The translations under genes and the position numbers were made by a program. Under the pieces are notes generated by a model. The model was not told the origin of the DNA, made no database searches, and saw only the letters and a list, made by a program, of their open reading frames with translations. Below, one piece after another: positions 45,664 through 58,880 of a DNA stretch of 64,000 bases (position 1 is the stretch's first letter; the number at the start of each line of letters is the position of its first letter). This stretch comes from Pyronema omphalodes (lineage: Eukaryota; Ascomycota; Pezizomycetes; Pezizales; Pyronemataceae): the NCBI GenBank assembly GCA_024516155.1, contig JAJJXM010000004.1, forward strand, positions 868,001 to 932,000. The letters run 5' to 3'.

Positions 45664-48584
45664 TGTAGTGGGTATCAATTTGCCCTGGGATATCTGGAAT
45701 GCCATCTCGCTAAGCCACTGTTTTTTTTTTTTTTCTCTTGAGGAGGTTCTGTTGGCGGTTCTTACCGGTAACCATGAAACACCCCACTTGAACATTGTTA
45801 GGACATCCTATGTAATCAAGTTTGTGAATATAATTTGCCTCATGAATGATGAAAAAGACTTGAATGCTGCTGGAACCTGTTGAGTGGCATGTTTTGTCAA
45901 GCATAAGTTCACTGTAAAATACTATAATGGAATATAATCAATGCATATATCGCTCTAACGACACTCGGTAGCATGGAAACTAGTATCAAATCAAGCATCA
46001 CAGTGTGTTCTGGAAGTATCTATCGCGACATGATTGTGCCTGTTGAATTGTTTCCGAAATCCTCCCAGAGCGTTATCAGAAGCACAATCGGCTGTCGAAG
46101 TCTTCTCATACCGATACTACATAGCATCCCCGAAGCTCTAAACTAAACCGAAAGTAATATTCCTATCTCGGAAGTCTGAATACAGCATCAGTCCGTAGCT
46201 GACTTTCAAATTTTGTATTAAGGAATTTCACAGGGTCTTTTTTTTTTGTTCGTTCAAATATGGACATAGTTTCTTTTCGGGGAATCTTGGAACCTGGCAC
46301 TCCTCATTTGGATCGTCGGATTATGAACTCAAAAGCTCCTATTGGAGATTTGAAAATTTCTTTATCGTTCGATTTGCTCTATCTTTGTTTAACGACCATT
46401 CACGTTGTTACAGGAACACACCTGAAATACGTCAATATCATGTCAGACGACAGGCGCTGGTGGTGTAACGACAGAGATTGCCAAACGGTTAGACGCCTAG
46501 AATTTTCAAGAAACAGGGGCGTGAACAAGAAGGGCTCTCCAGAAAGATAAATATAAGGTTATGGTATATTTGAGAACAAAGCATCAAAAAGCACATTGTA
46601 GACCTCCTCAAAGAAAGCGGAGTTCAGTAATAAAATTGAAAAGAAGGAAGGAGGAAAAAAGAGACGAATGACGGCATGAGCTGAATGTATAGATGGAGTT
46701 GACCGAGCATCAGTGGGAAGACAGAGAAGGGTTAGGATGATAAAAAAAGGAAGAGCAAAAAATATGGCTTGGTCGCCTGGTATGGAGAACCAATAGTATT
46801 ACCTAACGGTTGAAGGGAGTATTCAAGGATAAATATTTATGTTATTTTTGTTAATTTTTGAGATTACTATAAGTGGGATAAATGTGGCTACGGAGAAGGT
46901 GATGTTTATTCTATGATCGGCACAGGACCAAGAAGGAAGCAGGAAGCTGTCCAATGGGTATCGACACGGTGAGACTGGAAAGACGATACATTATGTACGA
47001 AAGCTATGGATTATTGCGGTTGTTATAGAGGATGTATAGTATTTGTCTTCTGAACTGGGGAGAGCTAGTTAACAATATAATAAAAAAAAACAGTTTAACG
47101 ACCATTCAAAATGGATCGCGGATTCTCAATCTGCCATCGGGTAAGAGGTGCCATTATTGTATAATTTATAAGTGCTTGGCAATGAAAACCTGAGGTCGAG
47201 TTCCATCAATAGAGGACTGTTATGAATGTAATAAAAAATGCATTTGAGCGTTTATTACATTGATCAACGGCCTTGCATTTTGTATCTTCCGCACCGTTGA
47301 AAATGCAGAACGCCAGTCTAGTGTATTGTTGTGAAATCGACCCTATCACACCAACAATATTGATGTGGATACTAGTCGTACTAACAGCTTACTGAATATT
47401 TCTCTGTTTCGGTAGTATTGCACTGATTATGACAATACCTGTATTGAAATCCTCTGGAGTGCAATTCTCGATGCCGGCAAGCTTTCGTCGTCCATCCTTC
47501 GCCGGATGGTCGCAATTTTTGGCTGCAGAATTTGTGGATAATCATTGATGTGAGTATATTCTCAATATTATCATTTTATTTCGTAACTGTGGTGGTGATC
47601 TAACAGTGAAATTGTCGTTTTCGGCCAAATCACGAGTGCTCTGATATGACGGACCGTTGGTTGCGCGGGCAAATTTTAGCCGCTTCACCGGGTAACGGGC
47701 CTCACCCTTAGTTTATAAATACGGCCTTGCGCCCCACCATGCTTCCCCCTCACTACACTTCGACCACACACGTGGAACGCCACTTCCTCATGTCGCGACT
47801 CACAACTTCATTTGGTGGATAGTTTTATCGACCGATGGATTTGTCGCGTATTCGACATTTGGAGAAGCGAGAAGTTTTTCTTTCCTTCCGACACTCTGGT
47901 TCAGACCTCCGATGCTTCGGCATTGGAACATATGGTTTGTCCCTATTTAGGTGCAAGGTAGATCAGAACGGGCTCTTTACTCACCGTATACCCATCGTGG
48001 GGAATATGGTCCTTTTTTGAAGCCGACATATCCTTCATTTTGTAATTTTTTTTGTTCTGCTGCTGCATCGTCATGCAAGCTTTTCTCAAAATTTCGGGAC
48101 GCGAAAAATTTACGTGTCGATACGCGCTAAGGCGTTTTACCCGCTGCGGATCTGATGAGGCTCCGCGTCTCACGGCCGAAGATGAGCTGGAATTCTGTCG
48201 AACCATAAACTGAGTTCTATGGACGGAAATTGTTTCTGCCGCTCTGTCGTGACTCACGTATTAATGGTTTTCCAAGGAACAGTTGCCCGCTGCAAGCTCA
48301 GATCACAAGAACTGTGTCAGAACACTGTTACCTGTACCAGACGTAGATGCCTTGACCTTACTCTGCCCTTGTGCACCGTAACTAGACTTCTAATTCCTGT
48401 CAAACACGTTCACTGGAGGCCAGTTAAGAGCGCAGCTAGGCGTAGTCGTATGTTGAGTGGAATTTGCAACCGTTTAAATAATTGAAATAATGCTCTATGA
48501 ATCCGTTCTAAACCTGTCCCTTCTATCCAATCTATGACAACCCCGGGTATAAACGCGATAAAAACAGAAATTCTCTCCTGATCC
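45664..48584. other. Intergenic, no gene recognised
   Basis: AT-rich with a T run at 45721-45734. The + frame at 46260-46550 and a stretch near 47410-47540 (SIALIMTIPVLKSSGVQF) are open but match no family I know. Nothing further is supported. Confidence 0.45.
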
Positions 48585-49263
48585 TTATTCACTATTCCAG
48601 TCAAGATTGAACCGTCCAGTTGCTGGCTTGTAGTCCTTAATGGCCTGGGGAATCGCCTCTACCGAATCCACGACAATGAAGATGCTCTCCATGTTGGCCT
48701 TCACGAAGCCGTCCTCGATGGCTCTCTTCTGCCATGCAATAATTCCATCGTAGTATCCGTTGATATTTACCAATACAATCGGCTTAGGGTGAATTCCGAG
48801 CTGGTTCCATGTCGTAATCTCGAAACTGCTTCCCATGAGTTCCATGCCGCATTGATAGCTTTCTTCGGTGTACTTACAACTCATCCATACTTCCATATCC
48901 ACCGGGCATAATGATGAATGCATCCGATGCCTTCGCCATAGTCTCCTTTCTAATATGCATATTCGGCACCTCAGTTGTGAGTCCGTAAACAGATTCATCC
49001 GGTTTGGTTCCGCTCTGTTCCCAACGGATCAGCGCGCTGGGAATAATTCCATGCACTCTCTTCGGTCCAATTTCCGGTCCATTCTTTGCCACAATTGATC
49101 TGGCGAGTGTTCCCATCAATCCAACGGTTCCTCCTCCGTAAATCAAAGTCCACGCCTCCTTGACGAAGATGTTGGCGAGCTCTTCGGATGCTTTGACATA
49201 GATGTCTTTGCCGGGGTTGGCGCCGCAGAATACGCAAACGGAGGTAATTTTATTTTCGCTCAT
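48585..49263 (-). CDS. LOG-family cytokinin riboside 5'-monophosphate phosphoribohydrolase
   Basis: Exons 49263-48878 and 48825-48585; intron 48826-48877 (GTAAGT...GCAG); 208 aa. Annotated family members release free base from nucleoside 5'-monophosphates; the plant LOG enzymes activate cytokinins. Visible signatures are SVCVFCGANPGKD at the N-terminus, LIYGGGTVGLMG (phosphate-binding turn), and the hallmark PGGYGSMDE continuing across the intron as FFEITTWNQLGIHPKP. These correspond to the PGGxGTxxE motif that distinguishes LOG proteins, formerly mis-annotated as lysine decarboxylases. Another in-frame ATG at 49350 would add 29 residues without family similarity, so 49263 is preferred. Single-domain cytosolic protein. 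Whether the fungal enzyme serves cytokinin production or nucleotide clearance cannot be told from sequence. Confidence 0.92.
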
Positions 49264-51405
49264 TGTTGGTGTGGTGATTCCGAGAGCGCTGCGTAGGAGA
49301 ATAAGTGATGGAGAAGAGATGTGCTGTTGGGTCTGTACATACGACGTCATATGTAGGCAAAGGCGCCCAACGGCGGGGAGGAGCGGCTAAACATGTCAGA
49401 GTAGCCGTATTAGGTTTAGCGAGGCGGCATTGAAGTGGCGGCGGATTTGGGGTGCCGGGTGAGAAGTCGGAGACCGCCGATGAATTGTCTAATGGGCCTC
49501 TCGTTTATCCACGGGCTTTTAGGATTGTAAATTGTAAGGATATTTCTGTGACTAAAAATTCGGAGTCATATTTGAAATGGAATATGTAATTGCCGAAAGA
49601 TACCGAGTATAGGATTTTGAGTCACTGTCGAGTCACGAAGCTTTGATGGTTGTCTATTTGTTTATTTACTTGCGAGCTAGATTTTAAGAGAATACACACT
49701 TTTTAGACACAAATCATTCAATTCGGGATACAGGTGGTGTGGAGATTGATTCACGAGATTAATTCGGTTGTACGATACTTTTACACTTTGTAATGTAGAA
49801 TTTTTATATGGTACATAGTGGAAATATTATTATCCGATCATTACAGAAACGATATCGACTGCAAAAACAAATTCAGCTCTGCGCGTTCATCTATCACCGC
49901 CCAATCCTGTTTCTAGTGAATCATCGATAACGGGATAATATCAAAGGATACGATTAGGAGGAACTCTTGATTATGGCCAAAACGTACAATCTCAAAGAAT
50001 CAATAGAATTTGTACATAATGTTCCAGACATACTTGGAACACAATTTGAGAATATGATAACGAAGGACAAGAGCGGTATAGCTCTGAAAGATTTGGATGG
50101 TAACACCAACAGCTGAAAGATGTGCACAGTAAAATAAAGCGGATGGAGGGGCCGATTCATTAGTTTATATCCTAGCTGTAGCGAGGAAGAGTCTATATGA
50201 GTAAAAATCTTTAATTAAACCCAGCCGTATCAATCGTCATGACTTCGGGAACAGAAGCTAGAATGAAAAGAGGAATCAAGTCAGAGTTATTTCCAATTTA
50301 TACTGGATAATGCATCGAAGTTATGTGAAATGCGGATTAAAAGACTTATTACGGAGAAAAGCCGTGGAGATTTGGATGAGGGTGATTGATGTATTCTAGA
50401 TGATTGACATAGTTTCTACTTTTGAATATGAAGAAAGTGGTTAAGTCTGGAAAATATTGAGTGTGAGAGACTGGCTTGCGGCTATCAATGATTGGTTGAG
50501 AGAAATCAGAGGAGAGGGCGGTAAAGGTGGTAGATGTGGCTTGTACAATTAGTTGGTGTTGTGATTCTCAAGTTAGTTCCGCGAGTTTTGTTGTGGAGAG
50601 GAACTTCTGCAGGAGGAGAGGTTACTTTTAGTGTTTTGGTTTAAACGGCAATTAGATGACAGTATGGTTTAGGTAAATAGGCTTGATGTTGAGAATATTT
50701 ACGCCGAGGAAAGGAGCCATATGTACGTCGAGGAAATTCTCACGAAGATGATCAAAATTGCACCAGCTTCGTTTTCAAAATAATTTATGGAGCTAGATCC
50801 AGCAGAGCAAGACTTATTTTATATTGATACCAAGAAAAGGTTTGATTGTCAATGAGGATTGTGGTACTTCACGAGTGTTTCTTGACGTTTTTTTTTTTTT
50901 TTTTGCAAGCTTCTTCCGTCTTTGTAAAATGGCACTGTTCGATATCCCTAGTACATGTCAGTTTTAGCAAATATTATTGCCATTTTTTTCCCGCTTTGCT
51001 CGCTATATTCATTGTAGTATGGTTCTTATCACGTTAAAATTGATTATTGACCCTCCATGCCTTGTAATTAGTGCTATAAAGGTATCTGTGATGTTTGATA
51101 GTGAATAGTCCACGGAGTATCCATGATATTTATTACAGGATCAGCAATACTTTAAACATGCGCTTTCTTCACCCTGTGTGTCTGTCCATACTTGAAGTCG
51201 ACCTAATCCTGACGATCAATCTTGACGGTCTCTTAAGCACTCAATTATCTGGGGTCCATCTGGCCGGAGGACCCAGTTCTACTCGTCAACACTCGGTTTT
51301 CTCATCATCTTGATATCATCCTTAATAAAGCGCATAGCGCAATTCTAGAATTATAACTGGGTAAAAGTTTTGTCATGAAGGAAAAAGTATTGGACAAAAA
51401 AAACA
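49264..51405. other. Intergenic, no gene seen
   Basis: AT-rich, with a T run at 50889-50904. Only short chance frames. Confidence 0.5.
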
Positions 51406-51491
51406 TTCCGTTACGGGGAATTGAACCCCGGTCTGGCCGGATTAATGCTCTACATGAGAGCGGCCGATGCTAGCCACTACACCATAACGGA
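51406..51491 (-). tRNA. tRNA-Glu (anticodon CUC) with a 14-nt intron
   Basis: The minus strand reads TCCGTTATGGTGTAGTGGCT onward. The acceptor stem TCCGTTA pairs with TAACGGA, and the anticodon stem GGCCG pairs with CGGCC. The loop is CT-CTC-A, and the T arm CGGGG-TTCAATT-CCCCG is perfect. A 14-nt intron occupies + strand 51441-51454, directly after position 37, the canonical eukaryotic site. The intron contains AGAG, which can pair with the anticodon CTCT, as typical for splicing-endonuclease substrates. Mature length is 71 nt plus discriminator A. Confidence 0.95.
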
Positions 51492-52907
51492 TGTTGATAT
51501 TGCGAATACAACGGCATGCCAATATAAAATACTGTGTATTATTTGCAGTCACCCTTTACGTGGCTGCTTTGCTCGCTTTCCAGCATTTTTGTGCCAGCCT
51601 TTCATCGAATGATGAGAGTAAGAAAACCGCCCAGTTCGTGTTTTGTATTTGTTTTTAAATTGTCTGTTAAAGCCTGATATCTATACCAGTTCGGCGCACC
51701 TAGCTCAAGGTTCTACTGTTTTGGGCCCGGAATTTTCGAGTATAGAAACTGTAAGTATTAGTTGAGGACGCATTTTTCTTCCTTGGTGACCAAAATCATT
51801 GATTACGAGGAAAAAATGATTCTCCGAAGCATCAGTTTTACAATGATCAAAGCTTACGATTTATGACTTTTATGCGCAATTAATGGAGTATTCTCTACTA
51901 TTGGAGATGCATTCTGTGTCTACCATATAGGAAACATTGATTTTGATCAAGAAAATTATGTCATCAGCCAGTGGTTTCAGGATAGCATCCCACAGACAGA
52001 ATATGTCATCGAACGAGTGGAAAAGTGCGTAACCAGAAACCGCACAGACCGGTGACTATAATTGCAATAAAATGCTGAGATTTTGCGTGACAAGAGAGAA
52101 TGAATAAAGACGATTGTTCGAAGCATATCAAGGATGCTGACGCCCATTTATATTTTCAACCATACGAGTGCTGGGTTCCACGGGACCACGACTTTTCTGG
52201 CACACCTCATCAGATAAAGTTGTTCAAAGATTTATTGGGCACACCTTTAGCAGTTTATATTGTACATTTCCAGTTACGGGCTACATTGTAGATATAACCT
52301 GTATAATATTTGTACGGGAGTTAAGTAATGTAGCCCTACTCGCAGATCGAAGTGGATAGAGTGAGTGCTTAAGGATAGACGTGTGTCAATTCTTCCTCCG
52401 TAATGGGTATCAGGCATAGCCATACTCCCAAGGCTCAATTTATACATAGTATCTTCGGTACTCGGCGAATCACTCGCCAGATATGGTCGCGGCAGATAAG
52501 CAAGGATTCCAATGTCATGCTACATATCACTCGACTGGAAATGTATGGCACACCATACCAGGCTTTGTTGCCTTATTAACGGCCACAACACCTGCTATAT
52601 ACCGGAATCTGTGCTATCAAAAAAAAGAAAAGAGAAAAAAAGAAAAGAATTCTGGAAAAATAAAGGGCAACTTCTGTCGCCAGTGCGAATGCTTATTAAC
52701 GCTGGATTACCACCCCCCTCCCCCCCTCTTCTTTTCCCCGCGAACTATACAGGTTTCTTGAATGTCCCTATATATGGCTTTCACAAAGATGTTCTTTCGC
52801 CTAGTGCCTTGAATGTTCCGTCCCAGTCTTAAAAAGTCTTGTCATTCGGATTCGTCCGATGTGAGAGAACTTCAACATAGCTCAGGCCTACCACACTGCG
52901 GCCATAG
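51492..52907. other. Intergenic, no gene seen
   Basis: AT-rich to 52480, then an A-rich patch (52620-52665) and a pyrimidine run (52712-52740). No supported coding frame. Confidence 0.45.
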
Positions 52908-53763
52908 CGAGTACTCGAACTCAGTCGATTTTCTAACGTCCTTACTATCCAATACCGAAGATATCCACAGCCATATGAGATACATCCCAAGTCCTGGTTC
53001 TCGGAGTTGATTGACCGCTCGACAACACCCTCTGAATACGAAGCCAGTATCGCCCTCAGAATCGATCCCATCTTCCCCGCGACCCCCATGGGTGACGTGC
53101 TGGTTCGAATCGGCCTCGTTTGTTCCGATGCCCTACCCCTCTCGCATGCCCTGTAGCGGTTGGTCTGGTCTGATATGTAGCCTCTGGCTGAAATTGAAGA
53201 TCGGGCCGACTCCCAAGCATCCTACTCCTTCCAGGCAGTGAGTAAGGAGATCTTCGGAGATCTTCCGGAATTCGAGGGAAAACTGTCCTGCTCAACTCCA
53301 CCTTCGGCGCAGTATCTGATGGCTCCTCTTGTAGGGCCTGAAGAGAAATATATATTGTGACGGAGCTCTAAGGGAGTGTGAAAGGTGTCTGGGGTGCGGG
53401 TTCCAGGCGCCTCAGGACCTGGTCGTTGCCGGCAAGGAGTTCCAACACCTCCTCCCCGCCTCTGCTCTCTACCTCAGGGGAACTCTAGATAACAGGGTGG
53501 CCTAGGCCAACGAGATAATATTGGCCATTACCGACATCCAGTATCGCCAAAACCGTGAACATTATTTGGAGGATCGCGGGGTCCTCTACATACAGGAATT
53601 ATGTCTCTGGGAGCCGCTTAATGGCCTAATGCTGGAGCTGGATGGATTTTCAGTGCACTTTATTCTCGAGGCTCTTCCGTCAGAAATGGCGATGGACCTC
53701 AGGGAGAAGCGTGAGAGATTCCAGCCCCTCCCGGATTCAACAGCAAGGCCCGTCCGAGAATAA
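52908..53763 (+). pseudogene. Decayed GC-rich coding island, family unknown
   Basis: GC-rich compared with its AT-rich flanks. Three successive protein-like blocks lie on the + strand. 52908-53153 is open for 82 codons to TAG 53154, including YEIHPKSWFSELIDRSTTPS and MGDVLVRIGLVCSDALPLS. About 53185-53358 includes AEIEDRADSQASYSFQAVSK and APLVGPEEKYI, closing at TGA. After a frame change, about 53357-53763 reads CDGALRECERCLGCGFQAPQ, DLVVAGKEFQHLLPASALYL, a TAG near 53504, then ILAITDIQYRQNREHYLEDR, ending TAA 53761. Balanced amino-acid use suggests former coding sequence broken by at least two stops and one frameshift. A Cys cluster (ECERCLGCG) might be a metal site. I recognise no family. 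Confidence 0.45.
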
Positions 53764-56700
53764 AGCAGTTGAACGAAGTGCTTCTTGGGAATGATTATCC
53801 ATAAATATTGAGTTTCAATGCTAAAAATACGAACGATTCGATTTATCACTATTGGATTACCACTATTTGGTTACCACTATCGACTTAACATGGCGACATA
53901 CGAATATCCGACTACATATTTTAATTATTGCGAAAATACAAACAAGGATGAAGTTAGGGCGCCTAAGCTAAGTGGTGGTAGCTTGGGGCGAGGACATTAA
54001 CTATTAGGTACCGATTCCATAAAAATAAAATATCTGACATCTTAAGAACATAGGGCTTTACATCAAATATCCCGTGTGTGGCCAGTTTTGGGAGGTCTCT
54101 CTCTGGACCGGCGATGCGGGTGATATTTGATGGTATCCCGGATATGATACGACATCAATGCCTGAAGCGTGGGTCATTGGTAGTTATTGATCCAAATACT
54201 TTGCGAGGAAGAAACTCCCTTCCCCATGTTCCATGGGGGAGAGGCGTCTTTTTCGCTCAAATTTCATGGACATTGCGTGACCCGGCGGTTTGGGTCTTCG
54301 AAATCTGAAAAACTTACGAGTTCAAATTATGCAAGTTATCAGGAAAAGACAGTGCCGCGATGAATATAGCTTTTTGAAATTACGTCGGACATTTTCTCGA
54401 TTATACCGCCATATCCATAGTTTGGGTATCCTTAGTTCTTATTGTTGCCGTTCCTGTGGATCATTTCAGGTTCATGACTTACTCGAAATTTCAAACTCCA
54501 AATTGCGCAAACGGTTTCTATTCTAACCGTTCTTCATTTATCATATCAGACCATGAAACCGGATTCCGAAGTTAATTCCGGGTTTCCATCGCAATCGACC
54601 GCGGGAAGTCTGGGATTCCACGGCTCCCTGCTTCGGTGCAGTTATGATACTTAACGTTCAACCGGGATACGAATCCTCCCCCGGGAACAGCCCCCAGGTC
54701 TATAAATAGTCCATATCGGCTACGAACTTTGAAGATGATAACACGATGCATGCGGAACTGACGACTCATTTGGCAAGATAAGCCTGGATACTTCTACTTA
54801 TTCCAGGCAAACAGAAAGCAACCCATTCTCCTATTTAATATAGTGAATCGAAATTTAACATCGACGTGGTTTGTTATAGATTTGTGTGCATAAGATCGAT
54901 CCAGGAGACCAAAATTCTAGCGAATGTTGAAACCGGGTTGACAAAAAAATGCAGAAGTTCTTTCGGATACTTGTGGCACTTACGAGTGTATATCCCTGCC
55001 GATCCGAGCTGTGAGCAAAAAAAAAAAGAAAAAAAAATCAGACGAGTGAGGAATCATCGAAGGAAATGTAGGATTGTATGATCAAGAGACGGTAACATGT
55101 ATAATCTTCTACTGTTATTCAAGCAAAAAACAACCCGACAGGTAGGGAGAGGGAGGGTCAAAAAGAGAAAGCGGAGAAACTACAGTATCCGGGATTCCCG
55201 TCTGGTCACCCACGACAGTACTAGCCGGACGATATCATGCTTAAATAGCGCAGAGCGGACGGGATGCGTTGTATTCATGATTCTATGACCGTAGCTGAAA
55301 ATTGGTAGCTTTTTAACAACTACAACTTTTAGCCATAGTCTGTAAGTCTCATTTGAACCATCGAAGATTGGTAACATCTGGAATGTCGTCCCAGTTCTCT
55401 GCATATGTAAGCTCTAGATGATCGTAACGGTGTTTGCTAAGCGAAGTAGATGACGAATGGTGACGCCTGGGAACCCGGGTGGGTCCATCAGATAGTTTAA
55501 TAGTTCCCCCATCATTATATTACACATCACATTCCACCTTACATCTATCCCGATTTGCCGGCGCAACTCACACAAGCGCGAAGAACCCCGAAGAGCTCTC
55601 ACGAACGGTGATTCGTACATCTTTTGTAGCTAACATTTTAACTTTTGACAGTTGTACAAATCCTACTCTCCGAGAGGCTTCTCTCTTCCGGGAATTGATT
55701 TACAAATCGCATGAGAAGCCGTTGCTTAGATGCATACCACCAACATCGCGATATCGAAATCTAGGTACTTTATCAACTAGAAGCACATTACTCCCGACAA
55801 CCAACGAAATTGACTGGATTCAGCTTCGATGCAGCATGATGAAGCGATAGCCACACATAGCGGGGCGACATCTCATCAACCATCCTACCATAGAAGAGCA
55901 TCACAGATGATAACAAGCGACATGAAAGATTCAGCTCCGATTCAGATGGACTTTCACTAGATACATAAAACCAAAGCCAAGCCGAAGGAACATTCTATCC
56001 GCATTGAGTGGCTAGATACGGGTTTCGGAACGTCTGCATGGAAGGCGATATTCTCGTTCGAAGAGGTTGGGGATTTGGTTGGCACGCTTGTTATGCGCAG
56101 CCAAACTGACATCACAACAATAACTACTCGTGCACACTACGGGAGATGGTTGCTGTACTACTCCGGTTTAGATTTAGGGTTAAAGTTCGAAGCATCTGCC
56201 ACCGGTGACGAATTACCATATCACTGGTGGTCACGAGGTCTTCACGAGCTCCCTGGGACATCACGAACATACCGGGTCCAACATCAATGACTTTCAAATA
56301 CATGTTAGATCAGCCCTTCAGCCCAATCGCTTATTGGAATGAGAGGTGGTCTATGAGAGACATTCTGCGCGCTGTGAGTTACACTTAGGGCTTACAAAGT
56401 AAGGGTCTCTGTGCACCGGCCAAGCATGGGTGAGTAACAGCCAAACCGCTGAGCGCTACAATGGGACATACAAATATTTCCTATTTATCTCTGTAGTACT
56501 CTTCTATGTGATACTGCGCGCTACTGTGTGTAGCAAGATCTCAAAAACAAAGTGACCAGTCTAGCTTTCCGGCCCCATCATGCTACCCGAACAACAGGAT
56601 GTGCATAGAGACCCCGGAGCGAATGGTTGACGGGTCTCCGAAGGGCATTCAACTTTTTTATTCTTTGAAGGGTTTTCCATAGGCCGTATCTCAGACCCGG

Positions 56701-58089
56701 AGACCTCAAAGTATAATCATACATAGATAGGGAATCGAGGCTAAAATCGATGTATGTGCCCCTAGAACAACTCTAGCGGCGGTGGGGGGCTTGATAAAGC
56801 CATGTGGAATAGCCTTAAGAACTCTAGCTTCATAGCCAGTTGTCATACATTGACGCCAACCATGGTAACGGGCTTTACGGTGACCCCGTTGTTGTCGCCT
56901 CATATTTACAGTTTAAGTTTAAAGACTGGTTTCCATTCATGGTCACTGCGGAGTTTGTGTGGCTAGATAGAGTGGCTCTAAGACTTCGTCTATCTCTTTG
57001 GATCTAGTTTCCAGTTCCCCGACTCCCACATCCCATGGGGAACGACAAATCCACAAATTGCAGTCAGTGCTCTGGGAACCAGTTCATTTCGTTATTCGCA
57101 AGTACGGTTAAAATTGCATATAACAAACGCTCGTACCGGACTGGTTGGATAAATGTATCTAAATACTTAGTTAAGAACACTTTCAGCTGAAGAACACGCG
57201 AATATATTTCCTCGCCTACAGTGCGCGATTTCTCATGAAGAGGTTACAGTGCCAGTCACTTAGTTAGGGTAGTGTGGTGGAAGTTGCCGTACCAAATGAA
57301 CCTCCAATGCCAACCTTTTTACCACCTCCCACCAAAGAAAAAACTCAATGGGACCCAGGAATGATACATGCGATGAAACTCGAAAAAAAACTTTGGGTTA
57401 CAGAATTCAAATTTAAGGCGTGGTTATATGCTACAACCGCCAGAAGGTCACCTGTTTTGGGGTGCAGGCGGTTGAATTAAACAGCGGCTTTGTGCAGCTC
57501 AAACGTTCTACCATACCTATTTCGGAATAATACAAACCGAGTGACACTATGTGATGTTGTACAAACACGTCTCATGAAACCATCGTCTGTGACTTATACT
57601 GCTTTTCCGTATACGCATGTTACTCTGTGAATTCATGCCATAATAAGCTTCTTTCTTCTTTATTTAAAGCTTCAAACATATTGTGAAGGTAAAGATTTCA
57701 TGTCCGCGATTGTATTAGTCTTTGTAAAATTGGAGGAATTATGAGCTTAAATGTTCCGAAGGCTGTAACTTCAAGTTCCCCATGAAACATTTAAAATAGA
57801 TTTGCACTTAAGTGTCAATATTCAAATTCAATAGAGCGCCACGAGAGGATCTGTAACAGGGCACAGCTGCATGGTATTCGTCAATCTTTGCCAATCTGTT
57901 ATCCTAGTCCTCAAGTGTTCAGTACTCTATCAGTATAGTAGTTTCGCGAATCCTGAATAAATTGGCCCATCCAACTCCAGCAACCTGGTCTTTACATACG
58001 GTCCAGGCTTTGGACTATTTGTACAGCAAGATTATTGTAGTGGGTTTGTGGCTTAGATCCACCCCAATGTTTGGTTGAAATAGACGAGC
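53764..58089. other. Intergenic, no gene recognised
   Basis: Long gene-poor stretch. Small open frames (for example + 55479-55850 and + 56075-56290) show no motif, splice consensus or neighbour logic. No tRNA arms or TIRs were noticed. Confidence 0.45.
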
Positions 58090-58880
58090 GATCATGAACC
58101 CGAATGATTTTCAGCTGTCCTGGGACCTGTCATGAATCGCTGTCGAAGCAACAGTTTTTTTCCCCTTGGAAAATGTTTGCAAGCCATGATTTTCATTGCA
58201 TCCAAGGTTTTCGGATCCATCACTGGCAGCAATCCTTCGGTAAAGTTTCCATATTTGGTTTGATTGAGTTCCTGCATCTATAAAGATTGTAGGGATTCTT
58301 GGGTTTTTGGCAACTGGGATGCCTCGTTGGCTCCCGCAACGATGAAAATACTTATGCAACTTCCCACACCATGGTTCTTACCGGGCCGAACAAAGCCCAG
58401 CCAGCGAGTTATTCAGCTTTGGAGCCATATCCTACACAGCTCCCTTATCTTGCCGTTTTCGGCGAAGATTTGGTCTAGCACATCCATAGTCGCTGGGGCT
58501 AAACTAGGGGCATCAAGCCACCGTCCATTTACCATCAGCGACAAGATTTTTGACCGCGGTTAGCGGCGCAGTTGGCATCCATCTTTGTAGAAGTCGCATG
58601 CGATTTTCACCGTAGGAAGATTTGGTACTTTCAGCGACTTTTGATGAATGTTGTTGAAATATACCCGATTTGATAATCGAACGTGGGGGCGGTTGGAGAT
58701 GCTCATTGTGTTACCGAGTATTACCAACATCCCGGATAAACCCCTTTTCCGAGTTCGTTTCTCGTCTCCATCATTTGGATCCAAGCTAGAAACTGACAAG
58801 CGCAGATTGCAAGAATGAACGATACCTATTAGGGTATAGTACCGTGCGCATCTTGACTCCACGTTGTGAATCAAGTGCGA
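58090..58880 (-). other. Weak coding-like remnants, unidentified
   Basis: On the minus strand several protein-like pieces follow one another in different frames: SLDPNDGDEKRTRKRG and KVPNLPTVKIACDFYKDG (58800-58575), NGRWLDAPSLAPATMDVLDQ then IFAENGKIRELCRIWL (58535-58430), and KYGNFTEGLLPVMDPKTLDA then MKIMACKHFP (58260-58160). Stops separate them. They may be one decayed gene; no family recognised. Confidence 0.3.

Noticed and set aside
48585..49263. Lysine decarboxylase
   Set aside because: The PGGYG..E motif and small size identify the LOG phosphoribohydrolase family; the decarboxylase label is a known historical mis-annotation.
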